Part shown: piece by piece, positions 8,439 to 16,142 of the stretch
How the letters are laid out: every line of letters starts with the position of its first letter
How positions within the stretch are numbered: position 1 is the first letter of the stretch
Assembly (NCBI GenBank): GCA_022824525.1
Contig: JAJDZT010000134.1
Location: forward strand, 1-44,102
Source: Silicimonas sp.
GTDB lineage: Bacteria > Pseudomonadota > Alphaproteobacteria > Rhodobacterales > Rhodobacteraceae
Direction of reading: 5' to 3'
DNA: 44,102 bases
The notes under the pieces: model-generated
What the model was told of the DNA's origin: nothing
Seen by the model: the letters and a program-made list of their open reading frames with translations, nothing else
Database searches by the model: none
Program-made: the position numbers and the translations under genes

Positions 8439-8987
8439 GTGAGCCGCTCCGCGATCTCTGCGGTGACGAAACTGTTCAACGGCGTCGCGATCTCCGCGAA
8501 CGCCGTTGGCACGCTTGTCGTGCTTGGGCTGGTGATCATCGTGAATTACGATGCGATTGCGCGCAGCCTGTTCAACAAGCCATTTCTCGGGGCTGTCGAG
8601 GTCGTTCAGTTCTCGATGGTCCTGATTGTGTTTCTCCAGTTGCCAGACGTGATCCGCGTTGGACGGTTAACCCGTTCGGATGGGCTGTTGGGTCTGGTGG
8701 GGCGCCGAAATCCATCTGCGGGAAAGCTCCTCTCACGAGCCATCGACCTCTTTAGCCTGACATTCATGGTGATCATCGCGATCGCGATCTGGCCCGAGTT
8801 TGTCGATATGTGGGAAAGCCAGGATTTCTTCGGGATTCCAGGGGTTTTCACGGCGCCGTGGTGGCCTGTCAAACTCGTGATCTTCCTGAGCGCAGTCCTT
8901 TGCGCAGCACATTTCATCCTGCATGTGCTTCACGGGCCGACGTTCACCTCTGATCCAGAAGAGCACGGCGGAGAAGACATTTCATGA
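8439..8987 (+). CDS. TRAP transporter small permease subunit (DctQ family), module A
   Basis: A 182-residue inner-membrane protein with four predicted helices, the usual size and topology of a DctQ small subunit. The segments FQNVVQ-like VEVVQFSMVLIVFLQL and the final GIPGVFTAPWWPVKLVIF match the family. It starts with GTG at 8439, one base after the binding-protein stop, so translation is probably coupled. It ends in a 4-base ATGA overlap with the large permease gene. It is the partner of the 12-helix subunit in importing the solute bound by the upstream periplasmic protein. Confidence 0.9.
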   Translation: MSRSAISAVTKLFNGVAISANAVGTLVVLGLVIIVNYDAIARSLFNKPFLGAVEVVQFSMVLIVFLQLPDVIRVGRLTRSDGLLGLVGRRNPSAGKLLSRAIDLFSLTFMVIIAIAIWPEFVDMWESQDFFGIPGVFTAPWWPVKLVIFLSAVLCAAHFILHVLHGPTFTSDPEEHGGEDIS

Positions 8988-10291
8988 CTCCCGTCGAAAT
9001 CGGCCTGATTTCAATCGCAGCGATTGTGCTGCTGATCTGGGCCGGCGTCTACATCGCTGTAGCGCTCGGCATGGTGAGCTTCATCGCCATTTGGCTGATG
9101 CGCGACAACATCGATCTGGCCTTTGCGCTGACCAAGATTGCGATTGGCGACAGCGCTATGGAGTACACCTTCGCGACGATTCCTCTCTTCGTGTTTATGG
9201 GACTCGTGGTCTCAAAGGCGGGGCTTGGGGCCGATATCTACGCCGTCATGAACCAGGGGTTCCGACGGATCACCGGTGGGATCGGGATGGCCACGGTGGG
9301 CGCAAACGCCGTCTTCGCGGCGGTAACCGGGTCGTCGATCGCCTCCGCCTCGGTCTTCTCGAAAATGTCGGTGCCCGAGATGTTGCGCCACAAGTACAAC
9401 CCGCGCTTCGCGGTCGGTGTCGTCGCAGGCAGTTCGGTTTTGGGCATGATTATTCCGCCATCGGCGATGCTGATCATCTATTCCTTTGTAGCTGAGCAAT
9501 CCGTGGGCGAGATGTTCCTTGCCGGTGTCGTGCCGGGCCTTCTCCTCGCGTTTGCCTATGTCTTGGCCATTTGGTTCATGGGCAAATTTACCCCCGGGTT
9601 CGTTGGTGGGGAGTTGATCGAGGAAGAGGATCTGATGGGGTGGGGTGAGATTGCGTCGAAGACCCTGCCGATACTTTTTCTGATCGCCGTCGTTCTGGGG
9701 GGGCTCTACGCCGGATGGACAACGCCCGTGGAAGCGGGGGCAGCCGGGTCGCTGATCGGGATCATCATCGCCGCGTTTCGGGGCAAGATCACACTGCAAA
9801 GCATGTGGGAGACGCTGATCGAGACTGGTCACATTACTGCGGCACTCTTGTTTCTGATCACAGCTGCTTCGATGTATGCGCGCATGTTGGGGATCGCTGG
9901 ACTTCCGAATGAACTTCAAGAAATCCTGGCGCAGAATAATCTGGATTTCTTCTGGATCATGGTGATCCTTGTCGTTCTGATGCTGTTTTTGGGCACCATT
10001 CTCGATACCGCGTCCATTATCCTGATTGTCGTGCCGCTCTTCCTGCCGCTGATCGAAAGTATGGGTTTGAGCCTTGTCTGGTTCGGCATTGTCGCCGTGG
10101 TGGCCGCAGAGATCGGGCTGCTGACCCCGCCGCTCGGCCTGAGTTGTTTCGTCATCAAGGCCACGCTCGACGATGATCGGATCAAGCTGAAAGATGTGTT
10201 TCTGGGCGCGTTGCCCTTTGCCTTTGTCATGCTGCTGGTGCTGATCCTTCTGATCCGCTTCCCGGCACTCAGTATCGCCATTCTGAACTAG
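8984..10291 (+). CDS. TRAP transporter large permease subunit (DctM family), module A
   Basis: A 435-residue integral membrane protein of the DctM family, the transport channel of a TRAP system. About 12 hydrophobic segments are visible. The family repeats are clear: FATIPLFVFMGL, ATVGANAVFAAVTGSSIASA, VAGSSVLGMIIPPSAMLIIYSFVAEQ in the first half, and TPVEAGAAGS, DTASIILIVVPLFLPLI and IGLLTPPLGLSCFVI in the second half. The ATG at 8984 overlaps the stop of the small subunit (ATGA). The dioxygenase gene starts 10 bases downstream, so uptake and ring cleavage are probably made from one transcript. Confidence 0.94.
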   Translation: MTPVEIGLISIAAIVLLIWAGVYIAVALGMVSFIAIWLMRDNIDLAFALTKIAIGDSAMEYTFATIPLFVFMGLVVSKAGLGADIYAVMNQGFRRITGGIGMATVGANAVFAAVTGSSIASASVFSKMSVPEMLRHKYNPRFAVGVVAGSSVLGMIIPPSAMLIIYSFVAEQSVGEMFLAGVVPGLLLAFAYVLAIWFMGKFTPGFVGGELIEEEDLMGWGEIASKTLPILFLIAVVLGGLYAGWTTPVEAGAAGSLIGIIIAAFRGKITLQSMWETLIETGHITAALLFLITAASMYARMLGIAGLPNELQEILAQNNLDFFWIMVILVVLMLFLGTILDTASIILIVVPLFLPLIESMGLSLVWFGIVAVVAAEIGLLTPPLGLSCFVIKATLDDDRIKLKDVFLGALPFAFVMLLVLILLIRFPALSIAILN

Positions 10292-10301
10292 GAGACCGAC
10301 C

Positions 10302-11171
10302 ATGCGGACTGTCACAAAAGACAACATCACCGACGTCTTCATGGGCTATTTTGGCCCGGACACCGACCCGCGCTTGCGCGAGGTCATGGCCAGCCTGGCC
10401 AAACACCTGCATGCCTTTGCAAAGGACGTGAACCTGACCCATGCGGAATGGCAGAAGGGCATCGAGTTCATGGAATGGGCCGGTGAGATTTCCGACAAGG
10501 AACGGCATGAATTTGTTCTTCTGTCAGATGTGTTGGGGCTGTCTTCACTGGTGGACATGATTAACTCGGTGCCAGAGGGCACGTCATCGAGCGTGCTGGG
10601 ACCGTTTCACATCTCCGGCGCGCCCGACATTCCGTTCGGGCATGACATGAAGCGCGATTACGAGGGCGAGGTTCTACTTGCAAGGGGCAGGGTGACCGAC
10701 CCAAGTGGCAATCCGATTGAGGGCGCGAAGATCGATATCGGGCAGACGGCACCGAATGGTCTCTACTCCAGCCAGGACCCAGATCAGGACACGTATTCCT
10801 TCCACGGAATTCAAACTACTGGAGCGGATGGTGCCTATGGATTCACAACGGTTAAACCAGTCAGCTATACGGTGCCGACGGACGGTCCCGTGGGTGATAT
10901 CCTGCGCGCGACCGGGCGGCACCCATGGCGTCCGTCGCACCTGCACTACATCATCACGGCTGACGGATATCGTCCTTTGGTTACAGAGATTTTCCCTGAC
11001 GATGATCCGTATCTTGATGAAGATACGGTGTTTGGTGTGCGCGAGGATCTCGTCATGAAATATGTCGAGCAGACGCCCGAGACGTTTCCGGATGGGTACG
11101 ACTTATCAGGATCGGTTGACGAGCCATATCTCGTCGCAGATTTCGACCTGAAACTGGTCCCGTTGACTTAA
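10302..11171 (+). CDS. Intradiol ring-cleavage dioxygenase (hydroxyquinol/catechol 1,2-dioxygenase type), module A
   Basis: A 289-residue intradiol dioxygenase. It has the N-terminal helical dimerisation domain of the catechol/hydroxyquinol 1,2-dioxygenase group (residues 1-100) followed by the Fe(III) beta-sandwich domain. All four iron ligands can be placed: Tyr155, Tyr189 (VSYTVPTDGPVG), and His213 and His215 in SHLHY. These enzymes open the ring between the two hydroxyls; hydroxyquinol would give maleylacetate. It differs from its paralogue at 26603 in the strand before the first tyrosine: the usual DVWQA is DIGQTA, with Gly147 in place of tryptophan, which should change the pocket. A GGAG ribosome-binding site precedes the ATG. 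It is the last gene of module A, and the opposing GntR gene ends about where it ends. Substrate is inferred from family and context. Confidence 0.9.
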   Translation: MRTVTKDNITDVFMGYFGPDTDPRLREVMASLAKHLHAFAKDVNLTHAEWQKGIEFMEWAGEISDKERHEFVLLSDVLGLSSLVDMINSVPEGTSSSVLGPFHISGAPDIPFGHDMKRDYEGEVLLARGRVTDPSGNPIEGAKIDIGQTAPNGLYSSQDPDQDTYSFHGIQTTGADGAYGFTTVKPVSYTVPTDGPVGDILRATGRHPWRPSHLHYIITADGYRPLVTEIFPDDDPYLDEDTVFGVREDLVMKYVEQTPETFPDGYDLSGSVDEPYLVADFDLKLVPLT

Positions 11172-11830
11172 TCCATCTGCTCCGCAAGGAACGCGCCGGT
11201 GTTCCGGTAGTGCTCCAGAAGGCGTGTAGAGACAGCCTCGACATCACGGTCCACTGCGGCGTTCAAGATATCTTCATGTTCGGCATCGACGTTACGCCGG
11301 TCGTAGCCTTTGGACTTTCCGGCAAGGTAGCGATAGCGCACGTTGAGGTCGTAAAGCTGATTGCAGAACCTTAGTAGGATCGGCGATTTGCACCCCGCCA
11401 GCAAGGCCGTGTGAAAGGCCTTGTGACACTCTTCGAAATCCTCTGGGCTCTTCTGGCGTGCGCGGACCATATAGTGGTGCGCGAGCACGAGAGACTCTTC
11501 CCAGGCGGCGGACCCGTTTGCAATGCTGTCGCGCACTGCAAGGTCTTCCAATCGGCACCGCAGGTCGAGGATTTCCCGAAACTGTTCCCGACTGGTGGCC
11601 GCGACGCGGAAGCCGCGCTGATCAATCCGGTCCACCAACTGATCCGAGGTCAAAAGGCTGAGCGCTTCACGAACGGGGGATGCGCCTGTGTCGAGTGTTT
11701 CCTTCAGCGCGTCGATCTTCAGGCGCTCGCCAGGAGCGATGCGGCCAAAGATGATGTCATTCCGAAGTGCGAGATACGCACGCTGTGTCGACGACTGCGA
11801 GGAAGTCTGTGGGGCAACGGATTTATCCAT
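11168..11830 (-). CDS. GntR-family transcriptional regulator with FCD ligand domain
   Basis: A 220-residue repressor-type regulator. An N-terminal winged helix-turn-helix of the GntR class lies at about residues 10-75, where LRNDIIFGRIAPGERL and TGASPVREALSLLTSDQLV are characteristic. A C-terminal FCD helical domain follows, whose acidic and histidine residues usually bind a metal and a carboxylate effector. It lies on the opposite strand, its end overlapping the end of the module A dioxygenase gene by four bases. Its promoter faces the intergenic space before the homocitrate-synthase-like gene at 12043. It could control that gene, module A, or both; the position next to a divergent promoter favours the synthase-like gene. 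Confidence 0.9.
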   Translation of the reverse strand: MDKSVAPQTSSQSSTQRAYLALRNDIIFGRIAPGERLKIDALKETLDTGASPVREALSLLTSDQLVDRIDQRGFRVAATSREQFREILDLRCRLEDLAVRDSIANGSAAWEESLVLAHHYMVRARQKSPEDFEECHKAFHTALLAGCKSPILLRFCNQLYDLNVRYRYLAGKSKGYDRRNVDAEHEDILNAAVDRDVEAVSTRLLEHYRNTGAFLAEQMD

Positions 11831-11976
11831 GAACTAAAATTGCCATCATTTCGTTGGAGAGGCAATAAATATCGTTTTTCTGCTCTCCTTCGTACGATGT
11901 AGCGGCAGCATTGTAAGTTTGCATTGACAGTTCGCCAAATTACGGAGCTCGCACTGCCTAAAAAGTAGGTTTTTTA

Positions 11977-12004
11977 TTGTTGAAATAGAAAAAATGGGTA
12001 TAAC
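11977..12004 (+). promoter_or_regulatory. Candidate sigma70-type promoter for the synthase-like gene
   Basis: A TTGTTG (11977-11982) and a TATAAC (11999-12004) are spaced by 16 bases in the AT-rich gap between the divergent GntR and synthase-like genes. Transcription would begin about 30 bases before the ATG at 12043. This is read from consensus only. Confidence 0.35.
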
Positions 12005-12042
12005 TTTCGTAGGGAAGCAAGAAAACTGGAAAGGGCGGGCCA

Positions 12043-13263
12043 ATGCGCAATTCGCACTACGAAGACGGAAAATACTGGGTCAGCCCGTACAACTTCGTGG
12101 ACGAGGTTCGAGAGTCTCTTAACCTGCCGCCGAAAGTGGAAATCCATGACGCGACCTTGCGCGACGGGGAGCAGACGCCGGGCGTTGTGTTCTCAATCGA
12201 CGACAAGATTCGCATCGCCTCCAAGATGAACGAAATTGGCGTGGACCGGATCGAAGCTGGGATGCCTGCGGTGTCTCCGATGGATGCCGAAGCCATCAAG
12301 GAAATCTCTAAACTTGGCTTAAAGTCAAAGGTTTACACCTTCGCGCGTGCCTTGAAGGCAGATATCGATATGGCGCTCGAATGCGGCGCGCAAGGCGTCA
12401 TCATTGAAGTGCCCATCGGGTATCCCAAGTTGGTGACTCAATTCGGGTGGACGTGGGAAGACGTCTTCAAGAAGAGCCGTGATGTCATCAACTACGCCAA
12501 GGAATGCGGCTTGCACGCCGTCTTTTTCCCCTATGACACCACCCGCGCGCGACCGGAGGATCTGACGAGCCTTTGCAATGCGATCATGGCCGAAAGCCCG
12601 CCCGACGCGATTGGCATCGTCGACACGATGGGCTGCGCCACACCTGAAGCGATCAAATACATGGTGCGCTGGGTGAAAGGCATGACCGGTCTCCCGATTG
12701 AGATTCACACGCATAACGACTTCGGCATGGGCGTTGCCACGGAATTGGCCGCTGTAACAGCGGGCGCCGAATGTGTGCACTCCTGTGGCAATGGCTTGGG
12801 GGAGCGCACCGGCAATGCGGCGCTTGAAGAGCTGATGCTCGGGCTTGATCTGCTCTATGGTTACGAGACAGGCTACCGTCTCGACAAACTGCCAGAGCTT
12901 GGCGACCTCCTTTCGGAGCTTTCGAACATTCCGATTGCGCGCAACAAGCCTGTTCTGGGCCACGGCAACTTCATCCGCGAAAGCGGCATTGGCATCCAGT
13001 ATGTCATGCACGATCCGCTGGTCATGTTCGGCACGCACCCGGCACTGACTGGGCGGTCAGGTGAAGTTGTTTTGGGCAAGAAAAGCGGCAAGGCTTCTGT
13101 TGCCTACAAGATGGAAGAATTGAACCTTGGCGAGTTGAGTGAAGAGCAGGCCAGCGAAGTGCTGGCCCAAGTCAAAGCTAAGGGCATCGAGAAGCGCGAT
13201 ATTCTGAATGACGCCGAATTCCAGGCGATCGTGGAAGCGGTGCGGACCAAAGACGCCGCCTGA
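12043..13263 (+). CDS. DRE-TIM metallolyase: homocitrate / 2-isopropylmalate synthase-like
   Basis: A 406-residue acyltransferase-type TIM-barrel enzyme that would condense acetyl-CoA (or another acyl-CoA) with a 2-oxo acid. The metal and active-site motifs are intact: DATLRDGEQTPG at 36-47 with metal ligand Asp36, and HTH at 222-224 (IEIHTHNDFGMG). GKKSGKAS near the C-terminus is the flap motif seen in homocitrate and citramalate synthases. There is no C-terminal leucine-feedback (LeuA allosteric) domain, so it is unlikely to be the main leucine-pathway enzyme. It stands alone between a divergent GntR gene and a convergent IclR gene, not with leu, nif or lysine-pathway genes. Its 2-oxo acid is unknown. 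A catabolic lyase working in reverse, or a synthase that recycles an acyl-CoA from the neighbouring pathways, are both possible. Confidence 0.85.
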   Translation: MRNSHYEDGKYWVSPYNFVDEVRESLNLPPKVEIHDATLRDGEQTPGVVFSIDDKIRIASKMNEIGVDRIEAGMPAVSPMDAEAIKEISKLGLKSKVYTFARALKADIDMALECGAQGVIIEVPIGYPKLVTQFGWTWEDVFKKSRDVINYAKECGLHAVFFPYDTTRARPEDLTSLCNAIMAESPPDAIGIVDTMGCATPEAIKYMVRWVKGMTGLPIEIHTHNDFGMGVATELAAVTAGAECVHSCGNGLGERTGNAALEELMLGLDLLYGYETGYRLDKLPELGDLLSELSNIPIARNKPVLGHGNFIRESGIGIQYVMHDPLVMFGTHPALTGRSGEVVLGKKSGKASVAYKMEELNLGELSEEQASEVLAQVKAKGIEKRDILNDAEFQAIVEAVRTKDAA

Positions 13264-13286
13264 TTGAACCTTCGCGGGGCGGCTTC

Positions 13287-14027
13287 TTAACGTAGGCTGT
13301 CCCGCGCCTTCATTAATACCTGAGAAAGCTGTCCGCGCACGCGGGCGAAACGGCTGCTCGGCACGGGCACCGAAATCGCTACGACGTCGCCGGTCGCATC
13401 GTGCAGGGCAAAGCCCATGGCCGAGATGCCGTCCGTGTGCTCGTCTTCATCAATAGCGAGCGAGCCTGCGCGGATGTTCTCGACATTCTCAAGAACACTC
13501 ATCAACCGATTGTCGGCGCCTTCCGTTTCGAGTTCTGCGAGGACCAGCCTCGCAGCCTCGGTCTGATCGAGGCAGGCGAGGGCGGCCTTGCCGTTTGCGG
13601 TCGTGGTCAGCGGGAAGGACTCTCCAATGCTCGAAACGGTACGCAAACGATGGGTTCCAACGATCTGGTCGATAAAGTGCATCCGCCCGCGCTTAAGAAC
13701 CGCGAGGTCGACCGTTTCACCCGTCTTGGAGGCAATGTCCCGCATGACGGGGCGAAGCCGCTCTTTCAGATCGCCCGCCGCGGCCTGTGCCAAGCTATGA
13801 ATTTCGGGTCCGAGCCTGATTCCTCCACTCCCGCCATCAGAGACAATGTAGCCTTCAGTGCTGAGAGCCGCGACAATGCGCTGTACCGTAGATCGGGGCA
13901 AATTTACCCTGGTCGCAATCTGCCCAAGGCTCATTCCTCCCGAGCTTTGGGCTAGGATTCGGAGTATGCTGGCTGCACGCGAAATAACTTGAATATTTGA
14001 GATTTTTTGCGCTTCAGCAGTCGTCAT
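13287..14027 (-). CDS. IclR-family transcriptional regulator
   Basis: A 246-residue regulator with an N-terminal winged helix-turn-helix at about residues 12-75 (ISRAASILRILAQ, SLGQIATRVNLPRSTVQRIVAAL) and a C-terminal IclR effector domain (LKRGRMHFIDQI, TTANGKAALACL, GISAMGFAL). IclR proteins often control aromatic or organic acid catabolism and respond to a pathway intermediate. It is divergent from the cyclase gene with a 140-base space that contains an inverted repeat (14080-14135), so it most likely controls the cyclase-to-BKACE operon. Confidence 0.92.
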   Translation of the reverse strand: MTTAEAQKISNIQVISRAASILRILAQSSGGMSLGQIATRVNLPRSTVQRIVAALSTEGYIVSDGGSGGIRLGPEIHSLAQAAAGDLKERLRPVMRDIASKTGETVDLAVLKRGRMHFIDQIVGTHRLRTVSSIGESFPLTTTANGKAALACLDQTEAARLVLAELETEGADNRLMSVLENVENIRAGSLAIDEDEHTDGISAMGFALHDATGDVVAISVPVPSSRFARVRGQLSQVLMKARDSLR

Positions 14028-14079
14028 GTCGTCTCTCTCAAAGAGTGTGAATCGTCAAATCCATAAGGGGAACTAACCC

Positions 14080-14135
14080 GCAATACGGTGCAAATCAAGA
14101 CTTGACCGAAATACGATACAGTCGCACCATATTGC
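14080..14135. promoter_or_regulatory. Inverted repeat, candidate IclR operator
   Basis: GCAATACGGTGC (14080-14091) and GCACCATATTGC (14124-14135) are inverted copies with 11 of 12 positions matching, separated by 32 bases. The pair lies between the divergent IclR and cyclase genes. A TTGACC that could be a -35 element lies between the arms at 14103-14108, so binding at both arms could block or shape the cyclase promoter. Function is inferred from position and symmetry. Confidence 0.5.
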
Positions 14136-14167
14136 AAAACAGATCGATGCGACGGGAGGAAACACGC

Positions 14168-15007
14168 ATGCCGATCACAATTCGTGGCATTGAGTTTCAG
14201 GAAAACACCAACAACGACATGGGGCTTGAGTTCTATAATCTCAGCCACCGCTACGGGTTTCAGTGCCCGAACTGGCCCTATTTCCGCGACGTCCAGATTG
14301 AGCGGATGCACTACATGGCGAAGTCCGGCGTTCTCAGCCAGACCCTCACGACGACGATGCATGTGACCACTCATATCGACGCCCCGGCCCACGTGGTACA
14401 GGGCACGCCGTTCATCGACGAAGTGCCGCTTCCGCACTTCTTCGGGTCGGGCCTCGTCGTGAGCATCCCCAAGAAGATGTGGGAGCCGATCACGGCCGAA
14501 GATCTGGAAAAAGCCTGCGGTCATGCCATCCGCAAGAACGATGTTCTGATCATCAACACAGGCTGGCATCACCAGTACGAAGACGGCGATTACTTCACCC
14601 ATTGCCCGGGCCTCGTGCCTTCGGCTGGCGAGTGGATGGTCGAGAAGGGCATCAAGATTGTCGGTCACGACACCCAGGCCAACGATCACCCGCTGGCGAC
14701 GGCCATCGGTCCCCATCGGAACGGCCCGCTGCACCCGCATCTGGCAGAAGAGTACAAGGAATGGTCCGGTGGCATTCCTTGGGATGAGGCTTTCCCGGAG
14801 TGGGAGCCGGTGCATAACATCCTCTTTAAGAACGGCATTCTCGGCATCGAAAATGTTGGCGGCGATCTCGATGCCGTGACCGGCAAACGCTGCACCTTCG
14901 CCTTCTTCCCGTGGAACTGGGATCGTGGCGATGGCTGTATCATCCGGCTTGTCGCCATGATCGACAAAGGCCAGAACTACCGGATCGAAGCTGGCGAGAG
15001 CTTCTGA
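14168..15007 (+). CDS. Cyclase-family (kynurenine formamidase-like) metal-dependent hydrolase
   Basis: A 279-residue member of the putative cyclase family (PF04199 type), which includes kynurenine formamidase and isatin hydrolase and usually hydrolyses amides, lactams or lactones with a bound metal. The metal motif H-x-x-T-H-x-D-x-P-x-H is complete at His65, His69, Asp71 and His75 (HVTTHIDAPAH). The ATG at 14168 follows a GGGAGG ribosome-binding site, which favours it over the upstream in-frame ATG at 14147. It opens a run of overlapping genes: its TGA overlaps the cupin ATG (TGATG). Placed first in the operon, it may perform the first hydrolysis of the imported compound. The substrate is unknown. 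Confidence 0.87.
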   Translation: MPITIRGIEFQENTNNDMGLEFYNLSHRYGFQCPNWPYFRDVQIERMHYMAKSGVLSQTLTTTMHVTTHIDAPAHVVQGTPFIDEVPLPHFFGSGLVVSIPKKMWEPITAEDLEKACGHAIRKNDVLIINTGWHHQYEDGDYFTHCPGLVPSAGEWMVEKGIKIVGHDTQANDHPLATAIGPHRNGPLHPHLAEEYKEWSGGIPWDEAFPEWEPVHNILFKNGILGIENVGGDLDAVTGKRCTFAFFPWNWDRGDGCIIRLVAMIDKGQNYRIEAGESF

Positions 15008-15360
15008 TGCTGATCAAGCGGTTCGAAGACGCAATCGTCTATGAGGCCCCAAACCATTGGGGCGTCACCGGGTTGCGTCTTCAGGGCTTCGAAGACGGCG
15101 GTCCGGAAAACCAGTGGATCGGGTTCAGCCAGTTCCTTCCTGGCGGCGGGGCGGGACCGGACAGCACGCCGTTTGAGAAGGTCTATGTCGTTCTTGAGGG
15201 CGAGATGACGCTCGAATGGGACGGCAAGACCGAAGTTCTTCGGCCAATGGACAGTTGCACCGTACCAGCCGGACAGGAGCGTCGGATCGAAAACAAGTCG
15301 AACCACGTCTGCAAGATGCTGGTGGTGATCCCGTATCCCGAAGGAGGACGCCCGACATGA
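15007..15360 (+). CDS. Single-domain cupin protein
   Basis: A 117-residue small beta-barrel protein. The cupin core is visible in FEKVYVVLEGEMTLEWDGKT and the RRIENKSNHVCKMLVV strand pair. The first histidine pair of the usual metal-binding cupin motif 1 is not clear: the FEKVYVV region has no G(X)5HXH. Metal binding is therefore uncertain. The ATG at 15007 overlaps the stop of the cyclase gene and the end overlaps the SDR start, indicating one transcript with coupled translation. It may be a small isomerase, a decarboxylase or a sensor; the sequence does not decide. Confidence 0.8.
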   Translation: MLIKRFEDAIVYEAPNHWGVTGLRLQGFEDGGPENQWIGFSQFLPGGGAGPDSTPFEKVYVVLEGEMTLEWDGKTEVLRPMDSCTVPAGQERRIENKSNHVCKMLVVIPYPEGGRPT

Positions 15361-16142
15361 GTCTCTCCGATCCGCTAAAGATGTTCGATGTCACCGGGAA
15401 GGTGGCGCTGATCACTGGCGCGTCCGGCGCGTTTGGCGCTGTGGCTGCCGAGGCGCTGTCTGGCGCGGGCTGCAAACTGGTACTGGCCGCTGGCAATTCG
15501 GAAGCGATGGCCGAGGTGGCCGAGCGCTGCAAAGGCGACGTTGTTCAGGTCAACGCGCGTCCGGACAGCGAAGAGGCCTGTGAGGCTCTGGTCGCAAAAG
15601 CAGTCGAGGCGTTTGGACAGCTCGACATCCTCGTAGTCGCGTCCGGCATGAACAAGGTCGCGCTGATCAACGATATGGAGCCCGAAACGTTCGAAGGCAT
15701 CATGGATGCCAATGTCACGCAGTCCTGGTTGATGGCGCGGGCGGCCGCTGGCCAGATGAAGGCCCAAGGTGACGGCGGCAAGATCGTCCTCATGTCCTCG
15801 GCGCGCGGGTTGCTCGGTCATCCGGCCGGGTACACGGCCTATTGCGCGTCCAAGGCGGCCGTCGACGGAATCACCAAGGCGCTTGGCTGCGAGTTGGGGC
15901 CGACGGGCATCACCGTGAACGCGATTGCGCCAACGGTGTTCCGATCGCCCCTGACGGCCTGGATGTTCGGCGATGACGACCACGCCAAGACCGTACGGAC
16001 AGGGTTCTTGGCGCGCGTGCCGAAGGGCCGTCTGGGTGAGCCTGAGGACTTGGCTGGACCGCTCCTGTTCCTCGCGTCGCGCGCAAGTGACTTCTACACC
16101 GGACACATCCTCTACGCCGACGGCGGGTACACGGCGGGATGA
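15357..16142 (+). CDS. Short-chain dehydrogenase/reductase (SDR)
   Basis: A 261-residue classical SDR that oxidises or reduces a hydroxyl/keto group with NAD(P). The nucleotide-binding motif TGASGAFG is at 20-27, the serine pair S147/S148 precedes the active site, and the catalytic Tyr162 and Lys166 are in YTAYCASK. The C-terminal GHILYADGGYTAG is typical of the family. The start ATG 15357 overlaps the cupin stop (ATGA), and the gene overlaps the next one in the same way. Being in an operon with a 3-hydroxyacyl-CoA-dehydrogenase-like enzyme and a beta-keto acid cleavage enzyme, it may make a keto acid intermediate. Substrate and cofactor preference cannot be read with certainty. Confidence 0.9.
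   Translation: MSLSDPLKMFDVTGKVALITGASGAFGAVAAEALSGAGCKLVLAAGNSEAMAEVAERCKGDVVQVNARPDSEEACEALVAKAVEAFGQLDILVVASGMNKVALINDMEPETFEGIMDANVTQSWLMARAAAGQMKAQGDGGKIVLMSSARGLLGHPAGYTAYCASKAAVDGITKALGCELGPTGITVNAIAPTVFRSPLTAWMFGDDDHAKTVRTGFLARVPKGRLGEPEDLAGPLLFLASRASDFYTGHILYADGGYTAG

Noticed and set aside
9212-10342. Long minus-strand open frame opposite the DctM gene of module A
   Set aside because: Product is full of His, Gln, Asp and Arg, as expected from reading a membrane-protein gene backwards.
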